Below are positions 54,037-64,000 of a DNA stretch of 64,000 nucleotides, piece by piece. Every line of letters starts with the position of its first letter. Within the stretch, counting starts at the first letter, position 1. This DNA is from Novosphingobium meiothermophilum (GTDB lineage: Bacteria; Pseudomonadota; Alphaproteobacteria; Sphingomonadales; Sphingomonadaceae): positions 245,500-309,499 of the forward strand of contig NZ_QGHL01000020.1 in the NCBI RefSeq assembly GCF_003171715.1, in the 5' to 3' direction. Both the position numbers and the translations under genes were made by a program. The notes under the pieces were generated by a model. The model worked only from the letters and a program-made list of their open reading frames with translations. It was not told the DNA's origin and made no database searches.

Positions 54037-54825
54037 TCAGCCTTCAGCCGAAATCCAGATGTTGTCGCGGTGCCACTTCAGGCGTTCCCGATGCTGGTCT
54101 GAAAGTGGCAGTGGCGGAACGTTTTCCAGTCCCAGAGCTTCACGGGCATCCAGACCCAGCTTCGGAGAGGCTATCGACCGTCCCAGATCGTCAAATGTCA
54201 CAAGACCGGCATCAAAGGCCGCGTCCCACAAGGCTGAGAGCAGCAGGCCATTGTGGACGTTCAACCGCTCTTGGTCGCTGCTACACGCCGCCCACGGAAT
54301 AATGTGTGATGCCCGCAGGAGTTCGGTTTCCCTCACACCCGTCAGGGGGCAGGTCGCATTCCAATAGTCCATCAGTGCCGAGCGAAACCGGTTCTGACCG
54401 ATCCGAACTTTTTGCTCTCGTTCGGCCTCGGTATCGCCAAGATGCGCGGTATCGCTGAGGAAGTTCTCGTAAGGCAGTGTCGGCAGGCACATCGACAATC
54501 GGTAGACCGCACTGACTGCTTCGAAGAGGCCATCTCTATCCTGGAATGCGAAGGCTCCCGCGTGCCCTTTTGCGCAAGGCCCGGCCAGCTCAGCCTTCAG
54601 CTCCCGTGCCGCCCCGGGATGGGCGACGGACAGGAAGAAAGGTCCGGCCATCCCATTTGTTGATGCCGCGACTGCGATTTCACCGGGCGCTGACGCCGAC
54701 GAGAAGAACAACCAGCCCGCTGCCTGTCCTTGCGGGATCCGATAGCCATGCTCGTTGGCAGCGTCGCGCAGTTCGGATTCCAGCGCGAACGGATATTCAG
54801 ATAGCCGATCTCTGGTATCGATCAT
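54037..54825 (-). CDS. HNH endonuclease
   Basis: 262 residues. The C-terminal half carries an HNH_2-type nuclease: CPLTGVRETELLRASHIIPW, then NVHNGLLLSALWDAAFDAG, where the histidine of SHIIPW and Asn/His of NVHNG are the metal and catalytic residues. The N-terminal 130 residues are a separate alpha/beta domain of unknown type. Its ATG overlaps the stop of the DUF262 gene as ATGA, so it belongs to the defence operon as its last gene. Confidence 0.85.
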   Translation of the reverse strand: MIDTRDRLSEYPFALESELRDAANEHGYRIPQGQAAGWLFFSSASAPGEIAVAASTNGMAGPFFLSVAHPGAARELKAELAGPCAKGHAGAFAFQDRDGLFEAVSAVYRLSMCLPTLPYENFLSDTAHLGDTEAEREQKVRIGQNRFRSALMDYWNATCPLTGVRETELLRASHIIPWAACSSDQERLNVHNGLLLSALWDAAFDAGLVTFDDLGRSIASPKLGLDAREALGLENVPPLPLSDQHRERLKWHRDNIWISAEG

Positions 54826-56765
54826 GCGACAGGCTCACCCTCGACTTCATGGATCACATATTGGCGGAAAGCCTCTGCAGTCGTGAAGCACCTGAAACCG
54901 GCTGAATTGGCCAACGACATCAGCTCTGCGCTTTCGTCGATCAGCACTGCCACCGCTTCCGTCAATTCCTGCCGGACACCATTAGGCCAAGCGATGTCGA
55001 GCACAGCCTGCTGTCCGCCGGTAGCTTCATCTACCAACTCAAACGCCAGAACGCCTTCCGCCAGCCCGCGGTCTTGCGCCCAGGCATTGAGTTCGACCAA
55101 TTCGTTCTCTTCTTCCTCGGTGGCGAACCCGCCAATCACTGCGGGGGCGGCCAGAATGGGGGCTGCACTGGCAAGCCAGCGATCCGCCTCGGCACCCAGC
55201 AAGCTGGCCAGCTGTTTATTGGCCTCGGCCGCCAGAAGTTCGCGCCGCGCGGCTAGGAAGTCCTGATAGTTTTCGATCCGCCACAAATTGCGGTCGATCG
55301 GCACCCATTGCGATGCCAGCGCGCCGGGATGGTTGGCCTCGATCTCTTCGAAATACACCTCGGGGCGCTCATCGGAAATATTGAGGTTCGTGCCCTTCGT
55401 CAGGAAGCAGAAATTGGCGATCGCATTGACATCGGCCCGGCTGAAATTCGCCTTGTAGAGTTGCGCCTTGGGGAAGATGTGGTGGACCTCCAGTTTGCTG
55501 AGCTTACCCAGCATGTCGGCCTTTAGCGGTAGTCCGGTCCCCCAGTCGCGCGCTTCGGCCATGCGGGTCAGCATGTAGAGCACTGGATAGAAGCGGGATC
55601 CCATGTTCCAACCGGTGAAATGGCCCGGCTCCACGCGGAGGCCGCCGTGCCACAGACGCAGGACATCCAGCATGCGGTCGAGCCCACCGGCAGACAGTGC
55701 TTCAAGGTCTGCATCAATGAAGCTTTCGGTTGAACCTGAAAAACGCCCCCACATGGCAGCCTGCGCATACCAGAACAGCAGCTTGTCCCGTTCCTGCTGG
55801 CTCATCGGCCCCGAATGCTGATCGAGATAACGGGCCATGACGGGAACTGCCCCGCGACCGAAGAATACCCGATCATGATCAAGGCCAAGGCGCCCGGCAA
55901 TCAGGTTCAGCGCTGCCTCCACATGCTTGCCGGCGCGTGAAAGGGCACCCTGAACCTCTTCAGCGGAGCGTTCATGCAGGTGCAGGAACTTGGCTTCACC
56001 CGTCAGCACGGTGTTGACCGACCGCAGCAGCCAATCGAGCGAGAAGTCGTATCCCGCCTGCTTCCATGTCGAGAGGCGCGTCTTCATTTCGGCACGCGCT
56101 TCCGGCCAGTCGGCGCATATCTTGGCCAGTGCCAGATCGCCCTTTGATAGCTTGGTGCCGCCGCTGTTGACCTTGTTGAAGATGTCGACCACCACATCGA
56201 GCGTCATGTCCGCTCCGGTGATCTCCTCGATATGCAGATCAATGTCCCGGATGCCGAGGAGCTTGTTCAGGCGGCCGGCATATTCGCCGATCTGCGGGGC
56301 GTGTTCGGGTTTCGAGGCCAGCGCGGCTATCATGGTGCCCAGACCATCATTGCCGCCCTTGAACAGGGCGCTGACGTCGATCCACAGCGGATCGTCCTTC
56401 ATCGCAATCGGCTGGTAGAACTGGAATTCCTCGCGTCCGATATGGAAATGCAGGTTGGTGAAGGCCTTTTCATTCCCGTCGAAGAACTTGGGCGGCATAC
56501 CCCTGATTACGCCATAGAGCGAGGTCATCCGCTGCTGGCCATCGAGCAAGAGCTTGACGACACCCGGCGCAAGTTCCTGATCGCCACGATATTGCGCGCC
56601 CTCGGATTGCGTGGCCCACACCAGCAGACCGCCGACCGGGTGCCTGCGATAAAGCGAGCCGAAAAGCCCGCGCACCTGATCGCCGCCCCAGACATATCCG
56701 CGCTGGAATTCCGGCAGGGCCATATGGCCGTTGTCGATGTAGTTGAGGATGGTGGAAATCTGCAT
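54822..56765 (-). CDS. DUF262/HNH GmrSD-like restriction protein
   Basis: 647 residues. The N-terminal DUF262 domain has ALPEFQRGYVWGGDQVRGL (16-34) and LLLDGQQRMTSLYGVIRG (73-90), the ParB-like nucleotide-binding and hydrolysis motifs of GmrS. The C-terminal HNH part has LEVHHIFPKAQLYKA near 425 and AIANFCFLTKGTNLNIS. A further domain covers about 555-647. ATG 56765 shares a base with the methylase stop (TGATG). GmrSD proteins cut modified phage DNA. Confidence 0.85.
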   Translation of the reverse strand: MQISTILNYIDNGHMALPEFQRGYVWGGDQVRGLFGSLYRRHPVGGLLVWATQSEGAQYRGDQELAPGVVKLLLDGQQRMTSLYGVIRGMPPKFFDGNEKAFTNLHFHIGREEFQFYQPIAMKDDPLWIDVSALFKGGNDGLGTMIAALASKPEHAPQIGEYAGRLNKLLGIRDIDLHIEEITGADMTLDVVVDIFNKVNSGGTKLSKGDLALAKICADWPEARAEMKTRLSTWKQAGYDFSLDWLLRSVNTVLTGEAKFLHLHERSAEEVQGALSRAGKHVEAALNLIAGRLGLDHDRVFFGRGAVPVMARYLDQHSGPMSQQERDKLLFWYAQAAMWGRFSGSTESFIDADLEALSAGGLDRMLDVLRLWHGGLRVEPGHFTGWNMGSRFYPVLYMLTRMAEARDWGTGLPLKADMLGKLSKLEVHHIFPKAQLYKANFSRADVNAIANFCFLTKGTNLNISDERPEVYFEEIEANHPGALASQWVPIDRNLWRIENYQDFLAARRELLAAEANKQLASLLGAEADRWLASAAPILAAPAVIGGFATEEEENELVELNAWAQDRGLAEGVLAFELVDEATGGQQAVLDIAWPNGVRQELTEAVAVLIDESAELMSLANSAGFRCFTTAEAFRQYVIHEVEGEPVA

Positions 56766-59700
56766 CAACGGTATCCTTCCGTGCGCTGGCGCATGCCGCC
56801 GGCCACCAGTGCGTCATAGGCGGCGAGGACGAGGCGGGCGGTGCGGTATTCGCCGTGTCGTCTGATCTCGTTGGATTTGAGCACGCGGAAGGTTTCGGAC
56901 GGATAGTCCTCGCCCATCACGTCCTTGGGATCGAGCACATAGCGCAGCTCGTCGCGGCTCAGGCCGTAAGCGAGCGCATACCAGGCATCGAGCTCGGCGC
57001 GCAGTTGCGCGCGGCGGTCTTCGTTCCAGGCGAACGGTGGTCCTTCATAGCCCAGATCGCGGGCGAAGGAGGCCATGGCGTGGGAAGTATAGGTCAGCTC
57101 CAGCACGCGCGGGACGATGAAGGCCAGCGCGGCCTCGTCATAGGTAGCGGGGGGGAGGACGGGGAATTGATTAATAAAATAAAAGCTCATGTTCACGCCA
57201 CTGACTTTCTGGCGGACGACATAATCGGATGTCAGTGAGTTCAGACTCCCAATGAAAGCAGCGCACATTACTGCACTATCGCCGATATCGAGTAGAAATG
57301 CACTGTCACCGACACCCGTCTCAGGCAGAGCAGTAAAGATCAGCGTTCGCTCGTCGTTATTGCGAGCATTTCTCCGCCAGCCCATCAGCCATTGGCGATC
57401 CCAGCCCTTGGCGGCCAGGCGGCTGGCCACTTCGGCTTGCGGCACCCAGTATCGCGGCGCGGGTTCGCAGGCGGGGTTCTGCTTTTCTTGCAGAGTCATG
57501 TCACGGCTGGTTTCGCCGTCGGCCTCGTAAGTGGCCCAGCGGTGATCGAACTGGTGGATCATCTTGGCTTCATACAGCGGCACCATGCGCCCGCCATCAT
57601 CCCGCACCCAGTCTGCCCCTTCGCGCCGCCAGCCGGCCCCGGCCAATTGCGCGGCGGTGCGGAAAAGGCCGCTGTCGCTCGTCATGTTGAACAGGCCCTG
57701 CCGGAACTCCACGCCCCAGGGGTTGCCCGCAGGCCCCCGGCCTTCCGCGATCAGCACGGGCACGCGATCATAGATGGCTGCCGTCAGCGCGGCATCGGCA
57801 CGGGCGCGGAATACGGGCGCGGTGCGGGTGTTGGGGTTGATCCGGGCGATTTGCGCGGGCGAAAGGGTAAAGCGGCGTTCGGCCTGTTCCCATTGCGCCG
57901 GATCGGTGAGGAAAAAGGCAAAGTCCGCCGCCGCCACGCCCCAGCCCAGGGTGAGCAGGCAGAACTTCATCCGGCTGTCCACCGCCGGGAACAGCTTTTC
58001 GCGGTTTTCAAAGTCGATCAGACCGGCCAGCCGCTGGCTGGCCACCAGATGGCCGAAGAAGGGGGCGGTGGTGGCATCGGTGGCAATGCCGGTGGGCACG
58101 ATCAGCCCGGCGGCGCCGCCAGGGCGCAGAAGATTCAGGAAATGTTCGGCAAACAGGCCATAAGTGTTCACCTTGCCCCGCGCCGTCAGATCGAAGCGGC
58201 CACTGGCGCGGGCAAATTCATTCATGGCGTCAAAATTGCGCTTGTCGGCCTGATACTGGGCAAAAATCTGCGGATGCTCGATTTCGAGCGCAGCGATGGC
58301 GCGTTTGCGCGCCGCACCTTTCAATGCAGCGATTTCGGGAACGCGGGAAGCAAAATACTCCTCCTCCCCCAGCTGCACGACTTCCCACGGTGGATTGCCA
58401 AGCACCACATCAAACCCGCCCTTGCCGATCATCACTTCCGGGAAGGCCAGTGGCCAGTGGAAGGCACGGGCCTCACCCGCCGCATCGACGGCAGCCGCTT
58501 CCAGTGGTCCGTAAATCTGCCCGCCGCCCAGCCTTTGCCGCAGGTGCGATGTAGTCGGCACGGTCACGCTGTTGGCATTGGCCGGCGCTCCGCCCGTCTT
58601 GGGCAGCAGGAAGGCCGCGATATAGAGATCGCAGGCAACCTTGGTGGCATAGCGCTTGGGATCAGCTTCCCACGCGGCGAAGCGGCGGCGCTTTTCCGCA
58701 ACCTGCGCCACGGTATCTTCCGGTAGATGGCGCAGATCGTCCATCGTGGCAGCCAGTTTGGCCGGGGGCAGCCCGGTGCCGCCGCCCGCGCTGAAATCGA
58801 ACGCGGCCTGGCCCTTCTTCTCATCCTTGTTGCGCTTGGCGAAGTATTTGGCGGTATCCTTGTCGTCGCCGGTCAGCGGCTTGTAGGCATCATCCGGGAT
58901 GCCTTCTTCCAGCGCCTGCAGATCGAACACGCCCAGCAGGCTGTCTCCGCACTGGATGTTGGCATCAAGGAAACCCAGCGGCTTGCCCGGCTCCACCGAT
59001 TCAATCCACAGCGCCACCTTGGCCAGCTCGATCGCCATCGGGTTGCGATCCACCCCGTGGATGCAGCCGCGCACCACATCGCGCATGGCCGCGTTGTAAT
59101 CGGGCGCGTCCGCGTTGCGCAGCTGCGCCACGCGCGTCGCCATGCGCCGCGCTGCGCCCAGCAGGAAGTGGCCCGATCCGCAGGCCGGGTCGATCACGTT
59201 GAGTTCAAGGATGGCATCCGCGCCGCCCTCTGCTTCGGCCCGGTCCAGCACCGGATCGAGAGCGCTGTCGAGCAGGCACTGCACCAGAGAGTCCGGCGTG
59301 TAATAGCTGCCTGATACCTTACGCGCATTGCCGCGTGCTTCCGCACCGACTGCGAAGCCGAAGGTGCGCCCGCCATCCTCGCGCACGGGCACGAGTTCGA
59401 GCAGGCCTTCATAAACGCTGCCCAGTTCCTCGGTCGCCATATCGCGCCAGTTGATCCGGACGCGGCGGCCATCCTCGATCAGCCAGCCCAGCTTGAAAGC
59501 GGCAGCCAGCAGCGCACGGTTGGGGATTTGCGCGGCATCGAGGTCAGGGGTGAGCGCCCGGTCGAACAGGCCGCCTAGCGCGGGCAAGCCCAGCAGCTTT
59601 TCCCCACGCTCCAGCGCGCGGAACACCACCTTCACGCCTTCCCAGGCATCATGGTGATGATCGTGCGCATTGCGGCGCGTCGACCGGTCGCGCAGCCAGG

Positions 59701-60709
59701 CGAAGCCGTAGTTGTTGCTGTATAGATCGCGCACGGCCTTGGGCGTCGCGGGCGGATGCAGCAGATCGCGATCCTCGGCCACGCCCAGGAAGATCAGCCG
59801 GTAAACCACGCGCAGCATCTGTTCGAACAGATGCGGCATGGTCAGATCATTGGTATCGAGCCGTTCCCGGATGGTGGGGTTAGCATCAAGGATGCCCTGG
59901 CCCAGTGCCATCAGCGCATCCTCGACGTTGACCCGCAGCCGCTCTCGAGCAGAGGTGCCGGCCCGCATCCCAGCCTCGCGCCAGCGCTCCAGCGCGCAAT
60001 CGCTGGCGCCTGCGCCTTCTGCACCGAAGCGGCTGGCGTGGATCAGCAACCACAGGGCCGCGAAATCAGCGAACATCTCGTCGCGGAAGATCGCCCCGAG
60101 GTCCGCCTCGATCCAGGCCGGACGGGTCAGGCTGGCATTGTCGCGCATCAGCCGTACCCGGTCGCCTGCAAAGACGAGGCCCCAATAGAAGTCCGGGTTG
60201 GCATTGAGCCATTCTTGCAACAGTACGGTAGGCGAACGGCGTGCAATGCGACCGCTCGCTCCATCTCCGAACTCCGGCAATGCCCGGGTGAACCCATCGC
60301 CTGCCTTGCCCTTTTCTGCTGGTGCTGGCGGTGCGACGACTACCGGGACGCGCCCACCCTTAGCTTCCCATGCGATGGTGTAGCGCCGATCTTCGCGGGT
60401 ATGATGATGCGGCCCAGTGAGCTCGAAGCCGAACGCTTGTTCCAGCAGGCTCCGCGCAAAATCAGCGGTCTGCTGCATGGTGGGCTGATCCAGCCGGACA
60501 TAGGCCTGCCAATGGGCCTGACCGATGCGGAAATAGCGCGTAATCTCATCGCGCAGGCCGGTGCCCTTCGGACAACCATAGTCGGCCGCCATCTTTTGAT
60601 CGGGCGCAGCGGAGGCAATCGCCTGCACTTGGGCGGGTGCGATCAGCCCACCTTCAATTGTGATCGCGGCAAAGCCGATGTCGGCAGCGCGCTTCATGGC
60701 ACGGGACAT
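56765..60709 (-). CDS. drmMI: DISARM class 1-type adenine methylase DrmMI
   Basis: 1314-residue N6-adenine methyltransferase. Motif [19 protein letters not shown] lies near residue 506 and motif [13 protein letters not shown] near 771. The N-terminal part opens with [19 protein letters not shown], and the C-terminal target-recognition region ends in a helical tail. Length and flanking helicase fit DrmMI, which marks host DNA in DISARM. The start overlaps the helicase stop by 4 nt. PglX of BREX is similar in size but would have other neighbours. Confidence 0.78.
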   Translation of the reverse strand: MSRAMKRAADIGFAAITIEGGLIAPAQVQAIASAAPDQKMAADYGCPKGTGLRDEITRYFRIGQAHWQAYVRLDQPTMQQTADFARSLLEQAFGFELTGPHHHTREDRRYTIAWEAKGGRVPVVVAPPAPAEKGKAGDGFTRALPEFGDGASGRIARRSPTVLLQEWLNANPDFYWGLVFAGDRVRLMRDNASLTRPAWIEADLGAIFRDEMFADFAALWLLIHASRFGAEGAGASDCALERWREAGMRAGTSARERLRVNVEDALMALGQGILDANPTIRERLDTNDLTMPHLFEQMLRVVYRLIFLGVAEDRDLLHPPATPKAVRDLYSNNYGFAWLRDRSTRRNAHDHHHDAWEGVKVVFRALERGEKLLGLPALGGLFDRALTPDLDAAQIPNRALLAAAFKLGWLIEDGRRVRINWRDMATEELGSVYEGLLELVPVREDGGRTFGFAVGAEARGNARKVSGSYYTPDSLVQCLLDSALDPVLDRAEAEGGADAILELNVIDPACGSGHFLLGAARRMATRVAQLRNADAPDYNAAMRDVVRGCIHGVDRNPMAIELAKVALWIESVEPGKPLGFLDANIQCGDSLLGVFDLQALEEGIPDDAYKPLTGDDKDTAKYFAKRNKDEKKGQAAFDFSAGGGTGLPPAKLAATMDDLRHLPEDTVAQVAEKRRRFAAWEADPKRYATKVACDLYIAAFLLPKTGGAPANANSVTVPTTSHLRQRLGGGQIYGPLEAAAVDAAGEARAFHWPLAFPEVMIGKGGFDVVLGNPPWEVVQLGEEEYFASRVPEIAALKGAARKRAIAALEIEHPQIFAQYQADKRNFDAMNEFARASGRFDLTARGKVNTYGLFAEHFLNLLRPGGAAGLIVPTGIATDATTAPFFGHLVASQRLAGLIDFENREKLFPAVDSRMKFCLLTLGWGVAAADFAFFLTDPAQWEQAERRFTLSPAQIARINPNTRTAPVFRARADAALTAAIYDRVPVLIAEGRGPAGNPWGVEFRQGLFNMTSDSGLFRTAAQLAGAGWRREGADWVRDDGGRMVPLYEAKMIHQFDHRWATYEADGETSRDMTLQEKQNPACEPAPRYWVPQAEVASRLAAKGWDRQWLMGWRRNARNNDERTLIFTALPETGVGDSAFLLDIGDSAVMCAAFIGSLNSLTSDYVVRQKVSGVNMSFYFINQFPVLPPATYDEAALAFIVPRVLELTYTSHAMASFARDLGYEGPPFAWNEDRRAQLRAELDAWYALAYGLSRDELRYVLDPKDVMGEDYPSETFRVLKSNEIRRHGEYRTARLVLAAYDALVAGGMRQRTEGYR

Positions 60710-63498
60710 CAGTTCACCTCCGGCAGCAGGACATAAAGGCCGATGATATCGGCCGGCAGGACGGGACTCACCTTGACGGTGGCACCGCCGCCAGCGGCTT
60801 CGGTCAGGCGGAGGTGGTCAACCGAAAGCGCCTCACCGCGCTGATGAGCGAACGCCTCAAGAGCGGGCGTGTAGGAAGCCAAGCGGTCGCGGGCAGCGTC
60901 GATCTGCCGGATGCGTGCACTTTCATCGATATTGCTCGAAGCTTCGGCTTCCAGCAGGGCCAGCGCGTCTTCAGCGCTCAGCGAGACGTCCTGGCCAAGC
61001 CCTGAGAAGGCCAGCCCGGTGGCTTCTTCCGCTAGCAGGAGACGGTTCATACGGCCGCTGGTCACCAGCTTGTAGCGCAGGCGCAGCAGCAGCAGCGTTG
61101 TCATCTGGCTCACCGCACGGGTCCGCCAGACGCCAGCGCGACCGAGGGCCCGCCCTTCTGCAGCTTCTGGGTCCAGCGCCCCCTCGGCCAAAGTCTCGGC
61201 CAAGACGGCTACTACTGGGTGGACGCGGCCAACATGGGTTACACCGGGAGACGGGTCGTCTTCGAAGCTGATCCGCTTCGTGCCATGCAAACCTCGCTGC
61301 CCCAACCGCTCACGCATCATCTCGGGCAGGAAGTCGAGGTGAAGCAGCGAGTGACCCAGCAGAGGTTCCAATGGGGCTTGGAGGCGCTTTAGCGCCCGCT
61401 CCGTGAAGCGGGCTACTTCCTTGGGGCCACCATTGAGCGCCCGCATCTTGCGCCACTCGGGGAGAACTTCGTCAGGCTTCAATGATCCCTGGGCATAGCG
61501 GGCGCGGCTTGCCTTTGCCCCCTCAGCCGTATCGCGCCATTGCCGCTCGAACAGGTCGGCACCAGGGCCGAAGTCAAACGTCATCTGGCTTTTTGCGCTG
61601 CCGCCACGGTGCAGCAAGACCGCCTGCATCAGAGCTGAGGTCACGCTTTCCTGGTCTTCCGGCATCGGAACGCTGACGCCCGTCGCCTTCTGGATTTCTT
61701 CGGCCTTTCGCAGGATCACGTTGAGCACAGCCCCGTCGATTGGGCTGTTTTCGCCATACATCATGAGCGAGCGGACAACGGGCGCCTGTTGTCCGAAACG
61801 GTCGACGCGGCCCTCGCGCTGTTGATGCCGGGTCGGGTTCCAGCTCAGGTCGTAGTGGACGACCGTGTCGAATAGGCTCTGGAGGTTGATACCTTCCGAC
61901 AAGCAGTCGGTCGCAACGAGGATCCGGTTTTCGAAGGGCTCAAGCGCATCGACCCGGCTGCGCCGTTCATCAGGCGGAAGAGTGCCCGTGACAACGGCTA
62001 TGGCCGCTTTCGGGAAGATGGCTCGCAGGGTTTGTCCCAGTGCCTCAGCCGTAGCTATGAAACGGCAGAAGATGACCGGCTTGGCGCCCTCCTTGAGAAT
62101 GGGACGCAATTCCGCAAGGAGCTTCTTGACCTTGGGGTCCTCATCCCGCCGGGCGTCGAGGGATTGAGCCAGTTCGATGAGGCTGTCGAGTGCGGCTGTT
62201 TCCTCTCGGTCCTCAATGGCAGTGGCCGGCTCCACGTCGCTCTCATTGAGAACGCCATCTTCGGCATCGAACACGACCGGTTCGATTGCTTCTTCCTCTG
62301 CCATGCCGCCAAGGCGGTTCCGCAGTGCACTAACAGCTGCGGCAGGAGACGACCCCACACAGCGCATGAGTGCAAGCGTCCCCCAGAAGGCGAGTCGGCG
62401 ATGCCTCTGATCTGATCCTGCACGCTCAGTAACGTTCAGGCAGTAATCGAGGACTGCCTCTTGGAAGGTGGCAAAATCACCTGCGAGCGTGAATGGCGAT
62501 TCCTTGGTCTCATGCCGGGCAAAGGCACGTTTCTCGTCCCAGCCATCCTGGATGTCTGGGCGACGGCGCTGGATGAAGTGCTGAGCCAACCGGCGGGCAT
62601 AGCGCTCACGGGCATTGGCATCCCCTGATTCCGGGCCGCCGGCGAGATCTGGATGGACCAGACCCAGCAGGCGGTCATAAGCCACAATGTCGCCGCTGTG
62701 CGGCGTCGCAGTCAGAAGGAGCATGTGTCGGTCGGCGTCTGCAGACAGTGTTTGCAGAAGATCGAAGCGCTGGTGTTTTCTGCGCTCATTGCCAATGCAG
62801 GCATGCGCCTCATCGACAATGACGAATTGCGGGCACGCCCGTGCAAACTCATCACGCCTACTGTCCGCCTTGATATAGTCGAGGCTGACGACGGTGTACG
62901 GGTAAGCCTCGAACAGACTTTGCGAGGTAGGCAAGCCCCGCTCGAGCCCGCGAGCCCGTGCTGCCGTGACGGCCACGGCATCAATATCAAACTTCTCGGC
63001 AAGTTCGCTGACCCACTGATCAACGAGATGCGGCGGGCACAGGACGGTGAACCTGTCTGTAAGGCCGCGATCCAGCCACTCGCGAAGGATCATGCCTGCT
63101 TCGATGGTCTTGCCGATTCCAACATCGTCAGAAATCAACAGCCGCGCAACGGATTGCTTAAGCGCCATCATAAGTGGGACAAGCTGATAGGCACGGGGTT
63201 CGACGCCCAAGTGCGCAGCACTTCGGAATGGTCCAGCGCCGCGACGAAGCGAGAGGCGAAGGGCATCGGCCAACAAACGGCCCCCGTCCTGCGTGTCGAG
63301 ACGGTCGGCCGTGGGGGCCGCGAAGCTGGCAGCGCTGACAGGTGTTGCCTCAAGGGCGGGCGCAATCAGCTGCGCATCATCGTCGGTTCCCGACAGTGGC
63401 CGGATGTTGAGCAGTTCCTCGGAGGGCGATGGCAGAACAATCCATTCACGCCCGCGAGCACGGACCATGTCACCAGGAGAAAATACGACCGCGTTCAT
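60709..63498 (-). CDS. drmD: DISARM SNF2-like helicase DrmD
   Basis: 929-residue SF2 helicase. Walker A is SDDVGIGKTIEAG (GIGKT at 127-131), then CPPHLVDQW, IVDEAHACIG (DEAH) and LTATPHSGD. The second RecA-like half has KPVIFCRFIATAEALG, VATDCLSEGINLQ and RQQREGRVDRFGQ (motif VI). The N-terminal VARLLISDD and overall length match DrmD of class 1 DISARM. It starts in a 4-nt overlap with the DrmB fragment and is coupled to the methylase. Confidence 0.8.
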   Translation of the reverse strand: MNAVVFSPGDMVRARGREWIVLPSPSEELLNIRPLSGTDDDAQLIAPALEATPVSAASFAAPTADRLDTQDGGRLLADALRLSLRRGAGPFRSAAHLGVEPRAYQLVPLMMALKQSVARLLISDDVGIGKTIEAGMILREWLDRGLTDRFTVLCPPHLVDQWVSELAEKFDIDAVAVTAARARGLERGLPTSQSLFEAYPYTVVSLDYIKADSRRDEFARACPQFVIVDEAHACIGNERRKHQRFDLLQTLSADADRHMLLLTATPHSGDIVAYDRLLGLVHPDLAGGPESGDANARERYARRLAQHFIQRRRPDIQDGWDEKRAFARHETKESPFTLAGDFATFQEAVLDYCLNVTERAGSDQRHRRLAFWGTLALMRCVGSSPAAAVSALRNRLGGMAEEEAIEPVVFDAEDGVLNESDVEPATAIEDREETAALDSLIELAQSLDARRDEDPKVKKLLAELRPILKEGAKPVIFCRFIATAEALGQTLRAIFPKAAIAVVTGTLPPDERRSRVDALEPFENRILVATDCLSEGINLQSLFDTVVHYDLSWNPTRHQQREGRVDRFGQQAPVVRSLMMYGENSPIDGAVLNVILRKAEEIQKATGVSVPMPEDQESVTSALMQAVLLHRGGSAKSQMTFDFGPGADLFERQWRDTAEGAKASRARYAQGSLKPDEVLPEWRKMRALNGGPKEVARFTERALKRLQAPLEPLLGHSLLHLDFLPEMMRERLGQRGLHGTKRISFEDDPSPGVTHVGRVHPVVAVLAETLAEGALDPEAAEGRALGRAGVWRTRAVSQMTTLLLLRLRYKLVTSGRMNRLLLAEEATGLAFSGLGQDVSLSAEDALALLEAEASSNIDESARIRQIDAARDRLASYTPALEAFAHQRGEALSVDHLRLTEAAGGGATVKVSPVLPADIIGLYVLLPEVN

Positions 63499-63905
63499 CG
63501 GGAAACTCCAAGTGCAATAAGTAGTTCGGCTGGCGCGTGTTCAGCCGGACGATCAGGCAGATCGATTACGTCGAGGATACCGAGAGCAGCGGCCTCGTTG
63601 ACGAGTTCAGGTGATGCCCCGCCGGGCACAGCGAGTACCCCCTTGGCTGGCCAGAACAGGGGCAGTTGTATCCCCGCCATGCTGAGTCCTGACGGGGTAG
63701 GAAGCCCCCACTGCCGAACAGCCTCACCCCAAGGGTCGCCTGCACTGGCGGTTTCGGCCTCGCTTTCGTTAGCGGTTGTCAGCTCGCAAAGCAGGCTGAT
63801 CACGTTGTCGTTTCGGCGGTCGATCAGTTCATGATCGGGCTGATTGAAATAGGACAAGATGCAGCGATAGCAGCCCGCGACGCAGGCATCTTCAGTCTCA
63901 ATCAT
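63495..63905 (-). pseudogene. drmB: DrmB C-terminal fragment (DUF1998), cut by IS
   Basis: Only the last 136 residues remain. CVAGCYRCILSYFNQPDHELIDRR carries the cysteine cluster and terminal motif typical of DUF1998 proteins such as DrmB; Cys8, Cys12 and Cys15 are visible. The reading frame enters the IS element at about 63906, where a stop (TAA) closes it 12 codons further upstream. The ATG at 63905 is at the junction and may not be a natural start. The stop overlaps drmD (ATGA). The upstream part and drmA would have lain beyond the IS. Confidence 0.75.
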
Positions 63906-64000
63906 TGAGGTGGTGCCGGTTTTCTGGACAGGGTGTTAAGCTACTCCCGACCTGAAGGACTGGCACGGGAATGAAGACGACGAGAAAGCGCTACAGCGCC
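63906..64000 (+). mobile_element. Left end of an IS3-family insertion sequence (partial)
   Basis: From 63906 the DNA begins TGAGGTGGTGCCGG and continues to a start codon at 63971. The first ten codons read MKTTRKRYSA, the usual beginning of IS3-family OrfA transposases. A ribosome site (CGGGA) precedes it. The rest of the element lies off the right edge, so its other end and target duplication cannot be checked. Confidence 0.75.

Noticed and set aside
56765..60709. BREX PglX methylase
   Set aside because: Size and motifs are compatible, but no pglZ, brxC or brxL gene is near, while a DrmD-type helicase and a DUF1998 C-terminus are directly coupled upstream.

Overview
The window looks like the chromosome of a sphingomonad (Alphaproteobacteria, Sphingomonadales, most like Novosphingobium). 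The grounds are high GC with strong codon bias, the str operon order rpsL-rpsG-fusA, LigAB ring-cleavage genes, a LOV-HTH protein of the Erythrobacter EL222 type, several CoA-ester catabolic genes, and an alphaproteobacterial SOS box (GTTC-N7-GTTC). The genus is inferred from gene content; there is no rRNA gene to confirm it.

Region 1 (1-4.7 kb): str operon on the minus strand (fusA is cut by the window edge), its probable promoter, then two unrecognised genes whose 3' ends overlap tail to tail. Region 2 (4.7-11.1 kb): protocatechuate 4,5-dioxygenase ligAB preceded by an FNR/FixK-like box, a NarL-type two-component pair, and a run of small regulatory or membrane genes including a membrane-anchored LuxR-type regulator. 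Region 3 (11.1-14.6 kb): a blue-light LOV-HTH regulator divergent from folE and a renalase-like flavoprotein, then a PaaI-type thioesterase. Region 4 (14.6-21.5 kb): a LysR regulator divergent from a five-gene beta-oxidation-like operon (SDR, acyl-CoA dehydrogenase, CaiB-type CoA-transferase, thiolase, second acyl-CoA dehydrogenase). Region 5 (21.5-28.2 kb): an RND efflux operon and an HU gene whose 3' end has grown into an octamer tandem array. Region 6 (28.2-34.4 kb): acyl-CoA synthetase, HD-domain protein, MFS exporter and a two-subunit GMC dehydrogenase. Region 7 (34.5-43.4 kb): a BigR/SqrR-like sulfur sensor with persulfide-dioxygenase-like and TauE/SafE genes, tRNA-Pro, dipeptidase, aromatic-acid transporter, MarR regulator, aminotransferase, DUF1134 protein and tRNA-Ser.

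Region 8 (43.4 kb to the end) is accessory DNA following tRNA-Ser(GCT). It holds a LexA-controlled umuDC pair, a pRiA4b ORF-3-like gene, and a serine recombinase that has lost its catalytic N-terminus where it abuts the tail end of a phage lysin gene. Next is a prophage tail-fibre module carrying an S74 self-cleaving chaperone, a beta-propeller tail protein and a sulfotransferase-like gene. Last comes a minus-strand anti-phage operon in which all consecutive genes overlap by 1-4 nt: DrmB C-terminus, DrmD helicase, DrmMI methylase, a DUF262/HNH GmrSD-like protein and an HNH endonuclease. It reads as a class 1 DISARM system extended by two nucleases. An IS3-family element at the right edge has removed everything upstream of the last 136 residues of DrmB.
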